A DNA stretch of 64,000 nucleotides from the NCBI GenBank assembly GCA_030433005.1, contig JAUILQ010000006.1:1-64000 (forward strand), given 5' to 3'. Below, in pieces: positions 50,431 to 60,273 of the stretch. The stretch is from Alphaproteobacteria bacterium (GTDB lineage: Bacteria; Pseudomonadota; Alphaproteobacteria; Kiloniellales; DSM-21159). A program made the position numbers and the translations under genes. Numbering within the stretch: the first letter of the stretch is position 1; every line of letters begins with the position of its first letter. Below the pieces are notes generated by a model. The model did no database searches and was not told the origin of the DNA. It was given only the letters and a program-made list of their open reading frames with translations.

Positions 50431-51828
50431 CTACTCGCCGGCGACGGCGCGGCGCTGGGCCTCGGCGTCCTGGCGCGCCTGGCGCTCGGCGTTGAGCTCC
50501 TCGGCGATCAGGAAGGCCAGGTCGAGCGACTGGCTGGCGTTGAGCCGCGGGTCGCAGTGCGTGTGGTAGCGGTCGGCCAGCATGGTCTCGTCGATCGCCT
50601 GCGCGCCGCCGATGCACTCCGTGACGTCCTGGCCGGTCATCTCGACGTGGATGCCGCCGGCATGGCTGCCCTCGGCGCGGTGCACGGCGAAGAAGCCGCG
50701 GACCTCGGCCAGGATGCGGTCGAAGGGCCGCGTCTTGTAGCCGGTCGAGGACTTGATGGTATTGCCGTGCATCGGGTCGCAGGACCAGACGACCTTGCGG
50801 CCCTCGCGCTCGACGCGGCGAACCAGCGGCGCCAGGTGGGTCTCGACCTTCTCGTGGCCCATGCGCGAGATCAGGGTCAGGCGGCCGGGCTCGTTCTCGG
50901 GGTTGAGCAGGTCGATCAGGCGCAGCAGCTCGTCGGGGTCGCTGCTCGGCCCGCACTTCATGCCGATCGGATTCTTGACGCCGCGCAGGAAATCGACATG
51001 GGCGCCGTCGAGCTGGCGCGTGCGGTCGCCGATCCACAGGAAGTGCGCCGAGACGTCGTACCAGTCGCCGGTCAGGCTGTCGACGCGGGTCAGCGCCTCC
51101 TCGTAGGGCAGGATCAGCGCCTCGTGGCTGGTGTAGAAGTCGGTCTCGCGCAGCTGCTGCACCGTCTCCGGCGTGACGCCGCAGGCCTCCATGAAGGCCA
51201 GCGCCTGGCCGATGCGGTTCGACAGCTCCTCGTAGCGCTCGGACTGCGGGCTGCCGGCGACGAAGCGCAGGTTCCACTGGTGGACCTTGTGCAGGTCGGC
51301 GAAGCCGCCCTGGGCGAAGGCGCGCAGCAGGTTGAGCGTCGCCGCCGCCTGGTTGTAGGCGCGCAGCAGACGCTCCGGGTCGGGCCGACGCGCCGCCTCC
51401 TCGAACTCCATGGCGTTGATCGAGTCGCCGCGGTAGCTCGGCAGCTCGACACCGTCCTGACTCTCGGTCGGCGCCGAGCGCGGCTTGGCGAACTGCCCGG
51501 CCATGCGGCCGACCTTCACCACCGGCACCGAGGCGGCGTAGGTCATCACGACCGCCATCTGCAGCAGCACGCGGAAGGTGTCGCGGATGTTGTTGGCGTG
51601 GAACTCGGCGAAGGACTCGGCGCAGTCGCCGCCCTGCAGCAGGAAGCCGCGGCCCTCGGCGACCTCGCCCAAAGACTCCTTGAGCCGGCGCGCCTCGCCG
51701 GCGAAGACCAGCGGCGGATAGTCCCGAAGGGTCCGCTCGACCCGGCCCAGGGCCTCGGCGTCGCTGTAGTCCGGTACCTGCAGGATCGGCTTGTTCCGCC
51801 AGTTGGCGGGCGTCCAGTTGTCACCCAT
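50431..51828 (-). CDS. Class II 3-deoxy-7-phosphoheptulonate synthase
   Basis: 465 residues from the ATG at 51828; the track adds 47 residues without homologous character. [20 protein letters not shown] and [18 protein letters not shown] near the start, [56 protein letters not shown] and [11 protein letters not shown] are the class-II DAHP synthase signature. It catalyses the first step of the shikimate pathway. The C-terminus reaches nearly into the palindromic repeat (8 nt away). Confidence 0.95.
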   Translation of the reverse strand: MGDNWTPANWRNKPILQVPDYSDAEALGRVERTLRDYPPLVFAGEARRLKESLGEVAEGRGFLLQGGDCAESFAEFHANNIRDTFRVLLQMAVVMTYAASVPVVKVGRMAGQFAKPRSAPTESQDGVELPSYRGDSINAMEFEEAARRPDPERLLRAYNQAAATLNLLRAFAQGGFADLHKVHQWNLRFVAGSPQSERYEELSNRIGQALAFMEACGVTPETVQQLRETDFYTSHEALILPYEEALTRVDSLTGDWYDVSAHFLWIGDRTRQLDGAHVDFLRGVKNPIGMKCGPSSDPDELLRLIDLLNPENEPGRLTLISRMGHEKVETHLAPLVRRVEREGRKVVWSCDPMHGNTIKSSTGYKTRPFDRILAEVRGFFAVHRAEGSHAGGIHVEMTGQDVTECIGGAQAIDETMLADRYHTHCDPRLNASQSLDLAFLIAEELNAERQARQDAEAQRRAVAGE

Positions 51829-51997
51829 GGTCTTGTCCAGTTCTTCGCTTGCCAGGCCGCGCCGGGGTGGAGACCGGCACGGGGACAGTGGTTGTAGCGC
51901 CTCGCTCCCGGCGAATCCACTGTCGCTGGCCGGCAGGGGGCGGCGATCGGGGCGCGCGGACCGTGCCATGCCCGTCTCGTTGACGGCTCTCTCTCGA

Positions 51998-52025
51998 CGT
52001 CATCCCCGCGGAGGCGGGGATGACG
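51998..52025. repeat. Family-A hairpin, short copy
   Basis: CGTCATCCCCGC-GGAG-GCGGGGATGACG, a perfect 12-bp stem. It is one half of the longer family-A units and stands alone between the DAHP synthase and cupin genes. Confidence 0.8.
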
Positions 52026-52066
52026 AGAAAGGAGATGTGTGCCGGCGTTTGCCGGGGGCGCCCCGA

Positions 52067-52420
52067 TCAGGCCTGGTAGATCGCGTAGAGCTTGCGGACC
52101 TTGCCGATCGAGCGCCAGGTGCCCTTGAAGCCGGCCGGGATGACGAAGGCCTCGCCGGCGGCGAAGCGCTCGCTGGTGCCGTTCTCGGCGGTCAGCTCGA
52201 CCTCGCCCTCGAGCAGCTGGCAGAGCTCGTGCTCCGAGTAGTCGACGCGCCAGGCGCCGGGGTCGGACGACCAGAAGCCGGCGAAGAAGCGGCCGTCGGC
52301 GGCCTCGTAGTGGTTCTCGGTGGTCTGCGAGGGGATGCCGTCGAGCAGCTTCGAGGGCTCGACCGGCGCGGTCTCGGCGGGAGCGCCGCCGGGCGAGAGG
52401 CGCAGGGGCTTGGCGGTCAT
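52067..52420 (-). CDS. Cupin domain protein (Cupin_3 type)
   Basis: 117 residues from the ATG at 52420 (GGGAGGATC upstream). The cupin barrel shows FFAGFWSSDPGAWRVDYSEHELCQLLEGEVELTAENGTSERFAAGEAFVIPAGFKGTWR, with His in SEHELCQLL and Glu/His positions as in Cupin_3 proteins. Such proteins bind metal in small-molecule enzymes or are sensors. It begins 29 nt after the glutathione reductase stop, so it is likely co-transcribed with gor. Confidence 0.83.
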   Translation of the reverse strand: MTAKPLRLSPGGAPAETAPVEPSKLLDGIPSQTTENHYEAADGRFFAGFWSSDPGAWRVDYSEHELCQLLEGEVELTAENGTSERFAAGEAFVIPAGFKGTWRSIGKVRKLYAIYQA

Positions 52421-52449
52421 CGGGATCCTCCCGGGTCTGCTCGCGGGGC

Positions 52450-53841
52450 CTACTCGGCCGCTCGCACGGCGGCCTGGCTGTCCTCGGGCTCGGGCAGCGG
52501 CTCGCGCATCGTCACGAACTCCTCCGCCGCGGTCGGGTGGATGCCGATCGTGCGGTCGAAGTGCTCCTTGGTCGCGCCGGCCTTGATCGCGATGGCCAGG
52601 CCCTGGACGATCTCGGCGGCGTCGAGCCCGACCATGTGGGCGCCGACGACCCTGCGGCCCTCGCGCTCGACGATCAGCTTCATCAGGGTCTTCTCGTCGC
52701 GTCCCGACAGCGTGTGCTTCATCGGCTTGAAGCTCGAGCGGTAGATGTCGACCGCGCCGTGCCTGGCACGCGCCGCCTCCTCGGTCAGGCCGACCGAGGC
52801 GATCGGCGGCTGGCTGAACACCGCGCTCGGCACGTCGTGGTAGTCGACCGTCGTCGGCTCGTCGTTGAACAGGGTCCTGGCGACGGCCATGCCCTCGGCC
52901 AGCGCCACCGGGGTCAGCTGGATGCGGTCGGTGACGTCGCCGATCGCCAGGATCGAGGGCACCGAGGAGCGGTAGTGCTCGTCGACCTTGACCGCCCCGG
53001 CGCCGTTCAGGGTGACCCCGGCCCTGTCGAGGCCGAGGTCCATCGTGTTGGGCTGGCGGCCGATCGCGTAGAGCACCTGGTCGACCTCGCGGACCTCGCC
53101 GCTGGTCAGGGTCGCGGCCAGGCCGTTCGAGGTCTTCTCGATCTTCTCGATGATCTGGTTGAACACCAGGTCGACGCCCTTCTTGGGCATCTCCTCGGCC
53201 AGGAAGGCGCGCACGTCGGCGTCGAAGCCGCGCAGGAACAGCGGGCCGCGGTAGATCTGCGTGGTCTCGGCGCCGAGGCCGGCGAAGACCCCGGCGAACT
53301 CGACGGCGATGTAGCCGCCGCCGGCGATCAGGATGCGCTCGGGAAGCCTGTCCAGGTAGAAGACGTCGTCGGAGACGATCGAGTGCTGGCAGCCCGGCTC
53401 GCGGGCGCGCACCGGCTTGCCGCCGGTCGCCACCAGGATGTGTTCGGCCGTGACCTTGCGGCCGCCGACCTCGACGCTGTGGGGATCGAGGATCGTCGCG
53501 CGGGCCTCGAAGACCTCGACGCCGGCGTTCTGCAGCAGCCGCTCGTAGATGCCGTTGAGCCGGGCGATCTCGCGGTCCTTGTTGGCGATCAGCGTCGCCC
53601 AGTCGAAGCTGCGCTCGCCGACCGACCAGCCGTATCCGGCCGCGTCCTCGAAGTCCTCCGAGAAGTGGCTGGCGTAGACCATCAGCTTCTTCGGCACGCA
53701 GCCGATGTTGACGCAGGTGCCGCCGAAGAAGCGCTCCTCGGCGATCGCCACCTTCGCGCCGTAGCCGGCCGAGAAGCGCGCCGCGCGCACGCCGCCTGAG
53801 CCGGCGCCGATGACGAAGAGGTCGTAGTCGTACTGGCTCAT
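52450..53841 (-). CDS. gor: Glutathione-disulfide reductase
   Basis: 463 residues. The FAD fold [21 protein letters not shown], the redox-active pair [15 protein letters not shown] and the C-terminal H-P-T motif [17 protein letters not shown] are intact. It keeps glutathione reduced with NADPH in the cytoplasm. First gene of a gor-cupin unit, with a family-A repeat upstream. Confidence 0.95.
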   Translation of the reverse strand: MSQYDYDLFVIGAGSGGVRAARFSAGYGAKVAIAEERFFGGTCVNIGCVPKKLMVYASHFSEDFEDAAGYGWSVGERSFDWATLIANKDREIARLNGIYERLLQNAGVEVFEARATILDPHSVEVGGRKVTAEHILVATGGKPVRAREPGCQHSIVSDDVFYLDRLPERILIAGGGYIAVEFAGVFAGLGAETTQIYRGPLFLRGFDADVRAFLAEEMPKKGVDLVFNQIIEKIEKTSNGLAATLTSGEVREVDQVLYAIGRQPNTMDLGLDRAGVTLNGAGAVKVDEHYRSSVPSILAIGDVTDRIQLTPVALAEGMAVARTLFNDEPTTVDYHDVPSAVFSQPPIASVGLTEEAARARHGAVDIYRSSFKPMKHTLSGRDEKTLMKLIVEREGRRVVGAHMVGLDAAEIVQGLAIAIKAGATKEHFDRTIGIHPTAAEEFVTMREPLPEPEDSQAAVRAAE

Positions 53842-53992
53842 CGGAATTCCCCTCTTTCGACGGCATATGGCGCGCGGCGGCGGGACTTTAACCCGGGCCG
53901 TCCGGAAAGGCAGCCGTGACGGCGGCGACGGGAGGTGGCGGTCGGCATTCGTTCAGTCGTCATCCCGTCACTCGGCGTCCCCGCCCCCCTTT

Positions 53993-54075
53993 GCGTCGTC
54001 CCCGCGGAGGCGGGGACCCAGGGGCCACGGGCCGCGGCGGGACGGCCCTGGATCCCCGCCTTCGCGGGGATGACG
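53993..54075. repeat. Intergenic palindromic repeat, family A, copy 3
   Basis: The halves CGTCCCCGCGGAGGCGGGGA and ATCCCCGCCTTCGCGGGGATGACG are each hairpins and together form a long inverted repeat, with a variable G/C-rich centre. Lies between gor and the quinone-reductase-like gene. Confidence 0.75.
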
Positions 54076-54108
54076 GTAAGGAAAGAGCGGTAGAGAAGAA
54101 GGCCGCCG

Positions 54109-55128
54109 TCACGCCGGCTCGGCGATGCGCACCATGGCCTTGCCGTCGTTCTCGCCCCTGAGCAGGCGGACGAGATGCGCCGGCGCCGCCTCGATGCCCT
54201 CGGCGACGTCGTGGCGGGTGTGGATGCGGCCTTCCTTGTGCCAGATCGCCAGCTGGCGGGCGGCTTCGTCGAACTTCTCGGTCCAGTCGAAGGCCAGGAA
54301 GCCGGTCACGGTGGCGCGCGCGACCAGGATCGCGCGGTTGTAGCGCGGCCCCTCGGGCACCGGATGCGAGGGGATCGACATGGTGCCGACGATGGCGATG
54401 CGGGCGCGCGGCTTCAGCTGCGTCATGACCGCGTCGGAGACCGGACCCGCCGTGTTGTCGTAGTAGACGTCGACGCCCTCGGGCGCCGCGGCCTTGAGCG
54501 CCGAGGCGAGGTCGCCGGCCTTGCGGTAGTTGATCGCGGCGTCGTAGCCGAAGTCGTCGAGGCAGGCCGCGACCTTCTCGTCGCTGCCGGTGAAGCCGAC
54601 GGTGCGGCAGCCGAGGATCTTGGCGATCTGGCCGGCGACCGAGCCGACCGCCCCGGCGGCGGTCGAGACCACGACCGTCTCGCCGGCCTGGGGCCGGCCG
54701 ATCTCGGTCAGCGCCAGGTAGGCGGTCAGGCCGGTCAGGCCGAGCAGGTGCAGGTTGATCTCCAGCGGCCCGTCGTGGGCGTGGCAGCGGCGGTCGATGT
54801 CGCTGCCGTCGCTGAGGTGCCAGTCCTGCCAGCCGAAGCGGCCGTAGACCAGGCTGCCGGCCGGCCAGTGCGAGTCGTCGCTCTCGACGATCTGGCCGAG
54901 CGCGAAGCTGCGCATCACGCCGCCCAGCGGCACCGGCTCGGAGTAGTTCGCCGCCGCCGCGATCCAGCCGCGCTGGGCCGGCTCGCAGGACAGCAGCAGG
55001 TTGCGGATCAAGAGCTGCCCCGGCCCGGGGCGCGGCTTGTCGCCGACCTCGAGCCGGAAGCAGTCCTCGGTGACGCCCTCGGGGCCCGGCCGCGCAGCCA
55101 GGACGATGCGTCGGTTGGTCTCGCTCAT
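54109..55128 (-). CDS. NADP-dependent MDR oxidoreductase (CurA/PTGR type)
   Basis: 339 residues. Begins SETNRRIVLAARPGPEGVTEDCF and contains the NADP fold AGETVVVSTAAGAVGSVAGQIAKILGCRTVGFTGSDEK and DVYYDNTAGPVSDAVMTQLKPRARIAIVG. It has no catalytic zinc, as in the leukotriene-dehydrogenase group that reduces enones. It starts 28 nt after the gabD stop (same strand), suggesting a two-gene unit with the aldehyde dehydrogenase. Confidence 0.9.
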   Translation of the reverse strand: MSETNRRIVLAARPGPEGVTEDCFRLEVGDKPRPGPGQLLIRNLLLSCEPAQRGWIAAAANYSEPVPLGGVMRSFALGQIVESDDSHWPAGSLVYGRFGWQDWHLSDGSDIDRRCHAHDGPLEINLHLLGLTGLTAYLALTEIGRPQAGETVVVSTAAGAVGSVAGQIAKILGCRTVGFTGSDEKVAACLDDFGYDAAINYRKAGDLASALKAAAPEGVDVYYDNTAGPVSDAVMTQLKPRARIAIVGTMSIPSHPVPEGPRYNRAILVARATVTGFLAFDWTEKFDEAARQLAIWHKEGRIHTRHDVAEGIEAAPAHLVRLLRGENDGKAMVRIAEPA

Positions 55129-55156
55129 CGCGGCCGTGTCCCCGGCAGAGGGCGGC

Positions 55157-56644
55157 TCACACGCCGCCCATGCAGAGGTACTTGATCTCGAGGAAGTCCT
55201 CGATGCCGTACTTCGAGCCCTCGCGGCCCAGGCCCGATTCCTTGACGCCGCCGAAGGGCGCGACCTCGGTCGAGATGATGCCGGTGTTGATGCCGACGAT
55301 GCCGCTCTCCAGGCCCTCGGAGACGCGCCAGACGCGGCCCATGTCGCGGGCGTAGAAGTAGCTCGCCAGGCCGAACTCCGTGTCGTTCGCCATGGCGATG
55401 CCCTCCTCGTCCTTCGAGAAGCGGAACAGCGGGGCGACCGGGCCGAAGGTCTCCTCCTTGGTGACCTTCATGTCGGTCGTCACGTCGGTCAGCACGGTCG
55501 GCTGGAAGAAGCTGCCGCCGAGCTTGTGGCGCTCGCCGCCGACGACGATCTTGGCACCCTTGCCGACGGCGTCCTTGATGTGCTCCTCGACCTTCTCGAC
55601 CGCGGCCATGTCGATCAGCGGGCCCTGGACGACGCCGTCCTCCAGGCCGTTGCCGACCTTCAGCTCCTTGACCTTGGCGGCGAGCTTCTCGGCGAAGGCC
55701 TCGTAGACGCCGTCCTGGACCAGGATCCGGTTGGCGCAGACGCAGGTCTGGCCGGCGTTGCGGTACTTCGAGGCCAGCGCGCCCTCGACCGCGGCGTCGA
55801 GGTCGGCGTCGTCGAAGACCAGGAAGGGCGCGTTGCCGCCGAGCTCCATCGAGAGCTTCTTCACGGTGTCGGCCGACTGCTTGATCAGGATCTTGCCGAC
55901 CTCGGTCGAGCCGGTGAAGGAGATCTTGCGCACCGTCGGGTTGCTGGTCAGCTCGCCGCCGATCTCCGAGGACGAGCCGGTGACGACGTTGATGATGCCC
56001 TTCGGAATGCCGGCGCGCTCAGCCAGCTCGCAGAGCGCCAGCGCCGAGAAGGGCGTGGCCGTCGCCGGCTTGATCACGATCGGGCAGCCGGCGGCCAGCG
56101 CCGGGCCGGCCTTGCGGGTGATCATGGCGTTCGGGAAGTTCCAGGGCGTGATCGCCCCGACCACGCCGACCGGCTGCTTGACCACGACGATGCGCTTGTC
56201 GCGCTGGTGGCCCGGGATGACGTCGCCGTAGACGCGCTTGGCCTCCTCGGCGAACCACTCGATGAAAGAGGCGCCGTAGGCGATCTCGCCCTTGGCCTCG
56301 GTCAGCGGCTTGCCCTGCTCCAGGGTCATCAGCAGGCCGAGATCCTCCTGGTTCGCCATCATCAGGTCGAACCACTTGCGCAGGATGTTGGAGCGCTCCT
56401 TGCCGGTCAGCGCGCGCCACGCCGGCCACGCCCTGTCGGCGGCCTCGATGGCGCGGCGCGTCTCGGCGGCGCCCATCTTCGGCACGCTGCCCAGCTCCTC
56501 GCCGGTCGCCGGGTTGGTGACCGGCAGGGTCTTGCCGCTGTCGGCGTCGACCCACTTGCCGTCGATGTAGCACTGCTGGCGGAACAGCGAGGCGTCCTTG
56601 AGTTTCGGGGCACCGTTCTCCGCGACCATGGCCTGCGCGCTCAT
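55157..56644 (-). CDS. gabD: Succinate-semialdehyde dehydrogenase (NAD(P)+)
   Basis: 495 residues from the ATG at 56644 (GGAGGAG upstream). The aldehyde dehydrogenase fold is complete: NP-W-NFP equivalent in GAITPWNFPNAMI, FTGSTEVGKIL, the catalytic Glu in ELGGNAPFLVF and the catalytic Cys in NAGQTCVCANRILV. It oxidises succinate semialdehyde to succinate in GABA catabolism. The GabD subfamily matches, though related semialdehydes are possible substrates. Confidence 0.92.
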   Translation of the reverse strand: MSAQAMVAENGAPKLKDASLFRQQCYIDGKWVDADSGKTLPVTNPATGEELGSVPKMGAAETRRAIEAADRAWPAWRALTGKERSNILRKWFDLMMANQEDLGLLMTLEQGKPLTEAKGEIAYGASFIEWFAEEAKRVYGDVIPGHQRDKRIVVVKQPVGVVGAITPWNFPNAMITRKAGPALAAGCPIVIKPATATPFSALALCELAERAGIPKGIINVVTGSSSEIGGELTSNPTVRKISFTGSTEVGKILIKQSADTVKKLSMELGGNAPFLVFDDADLDAAVEGALASKYRNAGQTCVCANRILVQDGVYEAFAEKLAAKVKELKVGNGLEDGVVQGPLIDMAAVEKVEEHIKDAVGKGAKIVVGGERHKLGGSFFQPTVLTDVTTDMKVTKEETFGPVAPLFRFSKDEEGIAMANDTEFGLASYFYARDMGRVWRVSEGLESGIVGINTGIISTEVAPFGGVKESGLGREGSKYGIEDFLEIKYLCMGGV

Positions 56645-56850
56645 TGCTGCTCTCCTCCCTTGGATTGGACCCGGCTCTGACGGGCCGGCCGGCCCGGAGC
56701 CGTCCGTGGCATGCGCCTGAAACGTCTTCCGGCAGATATATGCCGGCACCGCCGCCGGCGAAACCCCCGCGCCGGGACGCCGGACCCTGCCCTGCCCGGA
56801 CTGTCCCCTGCCCGGACTCTATCCTGCAACGCCCCGGGCGGGCCGGACGT

Positions 56851-57465
56851 TCACTCCGAAGCGGTATGGGCCGCGTCGGCGACGACCATGGCGAAGCGGT
56901 CCGACAGCGCCGCCAGCTCGGCGCGGTGCAGCTGGTCGGAGGGCACGACCCCGCCGACCCCGTCGGGCAGGTCGCGGGTCGCGCAGGCAGCGGCCACGAC
57001 CGTGGAACCGTAGCCGAGGTCCAGGGCCGCGCGCACCGTCGAGGAGACGCACATGTGGGTCATGAAGCCGCCGACGATCAGGTTCTTCCGGCCGTATCCC
57101 TTGAGCAGCGCGTCCAGGTCGGTGCCGGCGAAGGCGTTCGGCAGCGCCTTGCGCACCCGCCCCTCGCCCTCGCGCGGCGCGACCGGATCGGCCAGCGCGA
57201 AGGCCTCGCTGCCGGGATCGAAGGCACCGCCCGGCTTGCCCTCGTGCTGGACGTGGACGACCGGCGTGCCGGCCGAGCGGGCGCGCTCGAGCAGCGCCGC
57301 GCCCTCGGCCAGCGCCGGCTCGACGCCCGGCAGCGGCAGCTTGCCGCTGCGGTACTCGTTCTGCATGTCGATCAGCAGCAGCACGCTGTCGTGCCAGGGG
57401 TGCGGGCGGTTCTCCACGCCGGCCATGGCCAGCAGGGTCTTCGGCAGGCTCTCGGGCGGGGTCAT
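56851..57465 (-). CDS. Cysteine hydrolase (isochorismatase-like)
   Basis: 204 residues from the ATG at 57465 (GAGGAAG upstream; the track's earlier start is less likely). The isochorismatase fold appears as SVLLLIDMQNEYRSGKL (catalytic Asp), a central Lys in GYGRKNLIVGGF and the catalytic Cys in THMCVSSTVRAALDLGYGSTVVAAACATRDL. It hydrolyses an amide or related bond of a small molecule. The substrate is not visible. Confidence 0.9.
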   Translation of the reverse strand: MTPPESLPKTLLAMAGVENRPHPWHDSVLLLIDMQNEYRSGKLPLPGVEPALAEGAALLERARSAGTPVVHVQHEGKPGGAFDPGSEAFALADPVAPREGEGRVRKALPNAFAGTDLDALLKGYGRKNLIVGGFMTHMCVSSTVRAALDLGYGSTVVAAACATRDLPDGVGGVVPSDQLHRAELAALSDRFAMVVADAAHTASE

Positions 57466-57691
57466 TCCGGCTTCCTCTTCCTCATGCGCTGGGCGGGGCG
57501 ACACGGTAGTCCGCCGCGCCCCGGGGCACCAGAGACGTCATGGCAATAATGCTGTGATCGCGGCCGCTTAGCGGCACAGCCCCCTTGCAACTCGGGCGCG
57601 CGCGTTGAAAGATTGGAACAGTTAAAAACAAACCGAACCGTCCGGCCGTCGAAGGGCTAGCGGGGCCGGCCGCAAGTCGGAGGAGCCTGTC

Positions 57692-58963
57692 ATGCTGCTG
57701 CATTCGCTTCTGGGGCATATGGTCAGGAAGGGATCCCTCGGGGTCATCGACGCCAGCGGCCGGCGCCGCGACTACGGCGACGGCGGCACGCCCCGCGCTG
57801 TCATCAGGCTGCACCGCAAGGACCTCGAGTGGAAGCTGGCGCTGAACCCGCCGGTGCGCATCGGCGAGGCCTACATGGAGGGCCTGCTGACCGTCGAGGA
57901 AGGCCGGCTCTACGACCTGCTCGAGGTCGCCGCGATAAACTACGACCACCTCGAGGACCACTGGCTGGTCAGGCTCGGCAACTGGGGTCTGCGCCAGGGC
58001 CGCCGCCTCAAGCAGTACAACCCGATCGGCCTGGCGCAGAAGAACGTGGCGCACCACTACGACCTCTCGGGCCGGCTCTACGACCTCTTCCTCGACCCGG
58101 ACCGGCAGTACTCCTGCGCCTACTTCCCGACCGCCGAGACCGATCTCGAGAGCGCGCAGATCGCCAAGAAGCGGCATCTCGCGGCGAAGCTGAACCTGGC
58201 GCGCCCCGGCCTCAAGGCGCTCGACATCGGCTCCGGCTGGGGCGGCATGGCGCTCTACCTGGCCCAGGTCGCGGACAGCGACGTCACCGGCGTCACGCTC
58301 TCGGTCGAGCAGCACAAGCTCAGCCAGGCGCGCGCCGCCGAGGCCGCGCTCGCCGAGAGCTGCCGCTTCGAGCTGGTCGACTACCGCCAAAAGTCGGGGC
58401 CCTTCGACCGCATCGTCTCGGTCGGCATGTTCGAGCACGTCGGCAAGCGCAACTACGACGAGTTCTTCGGCAAGGTCCGCGACCTGCTGGCCGAGGACGG
58501 CGTCGCGGTGATCCACTCGATCGGCCGCTTCGACGAGCCCTCGCCGATCAATCCCTTCATCCGCAAGTACATCTTCCCCGGCGCCGACGTGCCGGCCCTG
58601 TCGGAGGTCATGACCGCGGTCGAGAAGTCCGGCCTGATCACCACCGACATCGAGATCCTGCGCCTGCACTACGCCGAGACGCTGAAGCACTGGCACGAGC
58701 GCTTCCAGGCCAACCGCAAGCAGATCGCCGAGCTCTACGACGAGCGCTTCTGCCGGATGTGGGAGATGTACCTGGTCGGCTGCGAGCTCGGTTTCCGCCA
58801 CCAGGGCCTGATGGTCTTCCAGATCCAGCTGACCCGCCGGCTCGACGCCCTGCCGACGACCCGCGACTACATGGTCGAGGAGGAGCGGCGCCTGAAGGCC
58901 CTGGAGGACGAACGCTTCTCCGTGCCCTATCTCGACTCGCGCCACGCCACGGCGGCCGAGTAG
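57692..58963 (+). CDS. cfa: Cyclopropane-fatty-acyl-phospholipid synthase
   Basis: 423 residues. The SAM site LDIGSGWGGMALYLAQVADSDVTGVTLS, the catalytic segment SVGMFEHVGKRNYDEFF and the C-terminal FCRMWEMYLVGCELGFRHQGLMVFQIQL are typical CFA features. It adds a methylene bridge to unsaturated acyl chains of membrane lipids, a stationary-phase and acid-stress response. The Shine-Dalgarno GGAGGAG is 9 nt before the ATG. It is followed by a GTG-started gene. Confidence 0.95.
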   Translation: MLLHSLLGHMVRKGSLGVIDASGRRRDYGDGGTPRAVIRLHRKDLEWKLALNPPVRIGEAYMEGLLTVEEGRLYDLLEVAAINYDHLEDHWLVRLGNWGLRQGRRLKQYNPIGLAQKNVAHHYDLSGRLYDLFLDPDRQYSCAYFPTAETDLESAQIAKKRHLAAKLNLARPGLKALDIGSGWGGMALYLAQVADSDVTGVTLSVEQHKLSQARAAEAALAESCRFELVDYRQKSGPFDRIVSVGMFEHVGKRNYDEFFGKVRDLLAEDGVAVIHSIGRFDEPSPINPFIRKYIFPGADVPALSEVMTAVEKSGLITTDIEILRLHYAETLKHWHERFQANRKQIAELYDERFCRMWEMYLVGCELGFRHQGLMVFQIQLTRRLDALPTTRDYMVEEERRLKALEDERFSVPYLDSRHATAAE

Positions 58964-58986
58964 CGGCGGCCGGGAGGACGCGGGCC

Positions 58987-59349
58987 GTGATCGCCGTCAT
59001 CTTCGAGGTCTGGCCGAAGGCCGAGGGGCGGCGGCCCTATTTCGAGCTGGCGGCCGCGCTCAAGGCCGAGCTGGCGGGGGTCGACGGCTTTCTCTCGGTC
59101 GAGCGCTTCGAGAGCCTCGCCGAGCCCGGCAAGATCCTGTCGCTGTCGTTCTGGCGCGACGAGGCGGCGCTGACCGCTTGGCGGCAGCTGCACAGCCACC
59201 GCACGGCGCAGCAGGCTGGCCGCCAGAAGCTGTTCGCCGACTACCGCCTGCGCGTCGCCGGGGTGCTGCGCGACTACGGCATGACCGAACGGGCCCAGGC
59301 GCCGGCGGACAGCCGGGCCTGCCACGACGGCGCTGCCGAGGCGCCCTGA
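58987..59349 (+). CDS. Antibiotic biosynthesis monooxygenase-fold protein
   Basis: 120 residues from a GTG at 58987. VIAVIFEVWPKAEGRRPYFELAAALKAELAGVDGFLSVERFESL and SLSFWRDEAALTAWRQLHSHRTAQQAGR match the ABM (dimeric alpha-beta barrel) family, in which many members act as small oxygenases or binding proteins of unknown substrate. It lies 23 nt after cfa and is probably read with it. Absent as a separate line of the track. Confidence 0.8.
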   Translation: MIAVIFEVWPKAEGRRPYFELAAALKAELAGVDGFLSVERFESLAEPGKILSLSFWRDEAALTAWRQLHSHRTAQQAGRQKLFADYRLRVAGVLRDYGMTERAQAPADSRACHDGAAEAP

Positions 59350-59405
59350 GGTCCCGAAGGAAGCGGGCCGACACAGGCGGGCCGGCAAGGCAAATCGAAC
59401 GAAAA

Positions 59406-59431
59406 AGCGCGGGACCCGTGGGTCCCGCGCT
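59406..59431 (-). terminator. Rho-independent terminator of the EF-hand gene
   Basis: AGCGCGGGACCC and GGGTCCCGCGCT form a perfect 12-bp stem with a 2-nt loop. On the minus strand it is followed by TTTTCG, 79 nt beyond the EF-hand stop. It can also end the convergent cfa-ABM transcript. Confidence 0.85.
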
Positions 59432-59509
59432 CTTCGCGTCGATCGTCCGGACCGTCCGGCCGGGGCATCCTGCGACCCGGCCGCGTGCCCGGAAGGCAGG
59501 GCTGACCGA

Positions 59510-59935
59510 TCAGTCGAACAGGCCCTGCTCGTCGGCATCGTCCTCGAACATCGAGAACTCGTTCTCGTCGATCATGCCGTCGCCGTCGGCGTCGTAGGTG
59601 TCGTAGTAGCCGTCACGGAACTCGCTCTCCTTGAGAACGGTGTCCCGATCCTGGTCCCAGGCCTGGTAGGTCTCGTCCGTGCGCCAGTCGGGGTTGCCGA
59701 TGCGCTCGTCGAACATCTCCTGGGTGACCTCGGCGTCGTCCTCCGGCGCCTTCTCGCGAGCGTCGTAGATCTTCAGGCCGTTGAGGCCCTTGTCGAACTC
59801 GCTGTTGTTGATGTCGCCGCTCTGGTCGGCGTCCCACTCGTTGAACATGTCGGCCGACATCGCCGGCGTCGCGGCGAACGCGGCCAGGGCGAGGGTACCG
59901 GCGGCAAGGGCGGTAATGCGGGTATGGCGTTTCAT
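59510..59935 (-). CDS. Secreted EF-hand protein 1
   Basis: 141 residues from the ATG at 59935 (AAGGAGG upstream). A signal peptide ends near AMSA-D (residue 28). EF-hand-type loops are visible: DADQSGDINNSEF, DQDRDTVLKESEF and DADGDGMIDENEF, each with D-x-D-x-D/S-G spacing. A periplasmic or secreted Ca-binding protein is indicated; EF-hand proteins are unusual but not unknown in alphaproteobacteria. The minus-strand gene is divergent from the TRAP operon. Confidence 0.85.
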   Translation of the reverse strand: MKRHTRITALAAGTLALAAFAATPAMSADMFNEWDADQSGDINNSEFDKGLNGLKIYDAREKAPEDDAEVTQEMFDERIGNPDWRTDETYQAWDQDRDTVLKESEFRDGYYDTYDADGDGMIDENEFSMFEDDADEQGLFD

Positions 59936-60273
59936 CAGGTCGCCTCCTTGGCTGTTGGGGCGTCGCGGCGGCAGCGCGTTGCGCGCCGCCCCGACGCGGG
60001 GCCTCGTTGCCCCTCGGTTGCGACAATGACGCGACCGGGACGGCGTTCCTCGCCGTTCGGAAGATTCTCCGGCTTTTCGTTCGCCATCAAGCAGTTGGCA
60101 GGGCCGCCGCGCGGCGGCGGCGGCTTCGCGGGACCCCGCCGAGCAGGCATCTTGTCGAGGCCGCGCGATTGGCCCTAGCCTGAGGACCGAGACGCCGTCC
60201 CCCCGCGCGCCCGTCCCGGGCCGGCGACGGGCGGCGGCGCGCAGCAGAGTCACGAGCAGCAAGGGGAAGCAGG
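59936..60273. other. Divergent region between EF-hand 1 and TRAP genes
   Basis: 338 nt with no supported gene. GC-rich, with A-rich patches near 60060. No recognised operator or promoter pair stands out. The TRAP start is preceded by GGGGAAGCAGG. Confidence 0.45.

Noticed and set aside
53993-54075. Possible CRISPR-like array
   Set aside because: The repeated units are palindromic and lie singly between different genes with no regular spacers and no cas genes.
57615-57640. GGAAC motif before cfa as an EcfG-type stress promoter
   Set aside because: No GTT-type partner lies at the required 16-17 nt spacing, so the match is incomplete.
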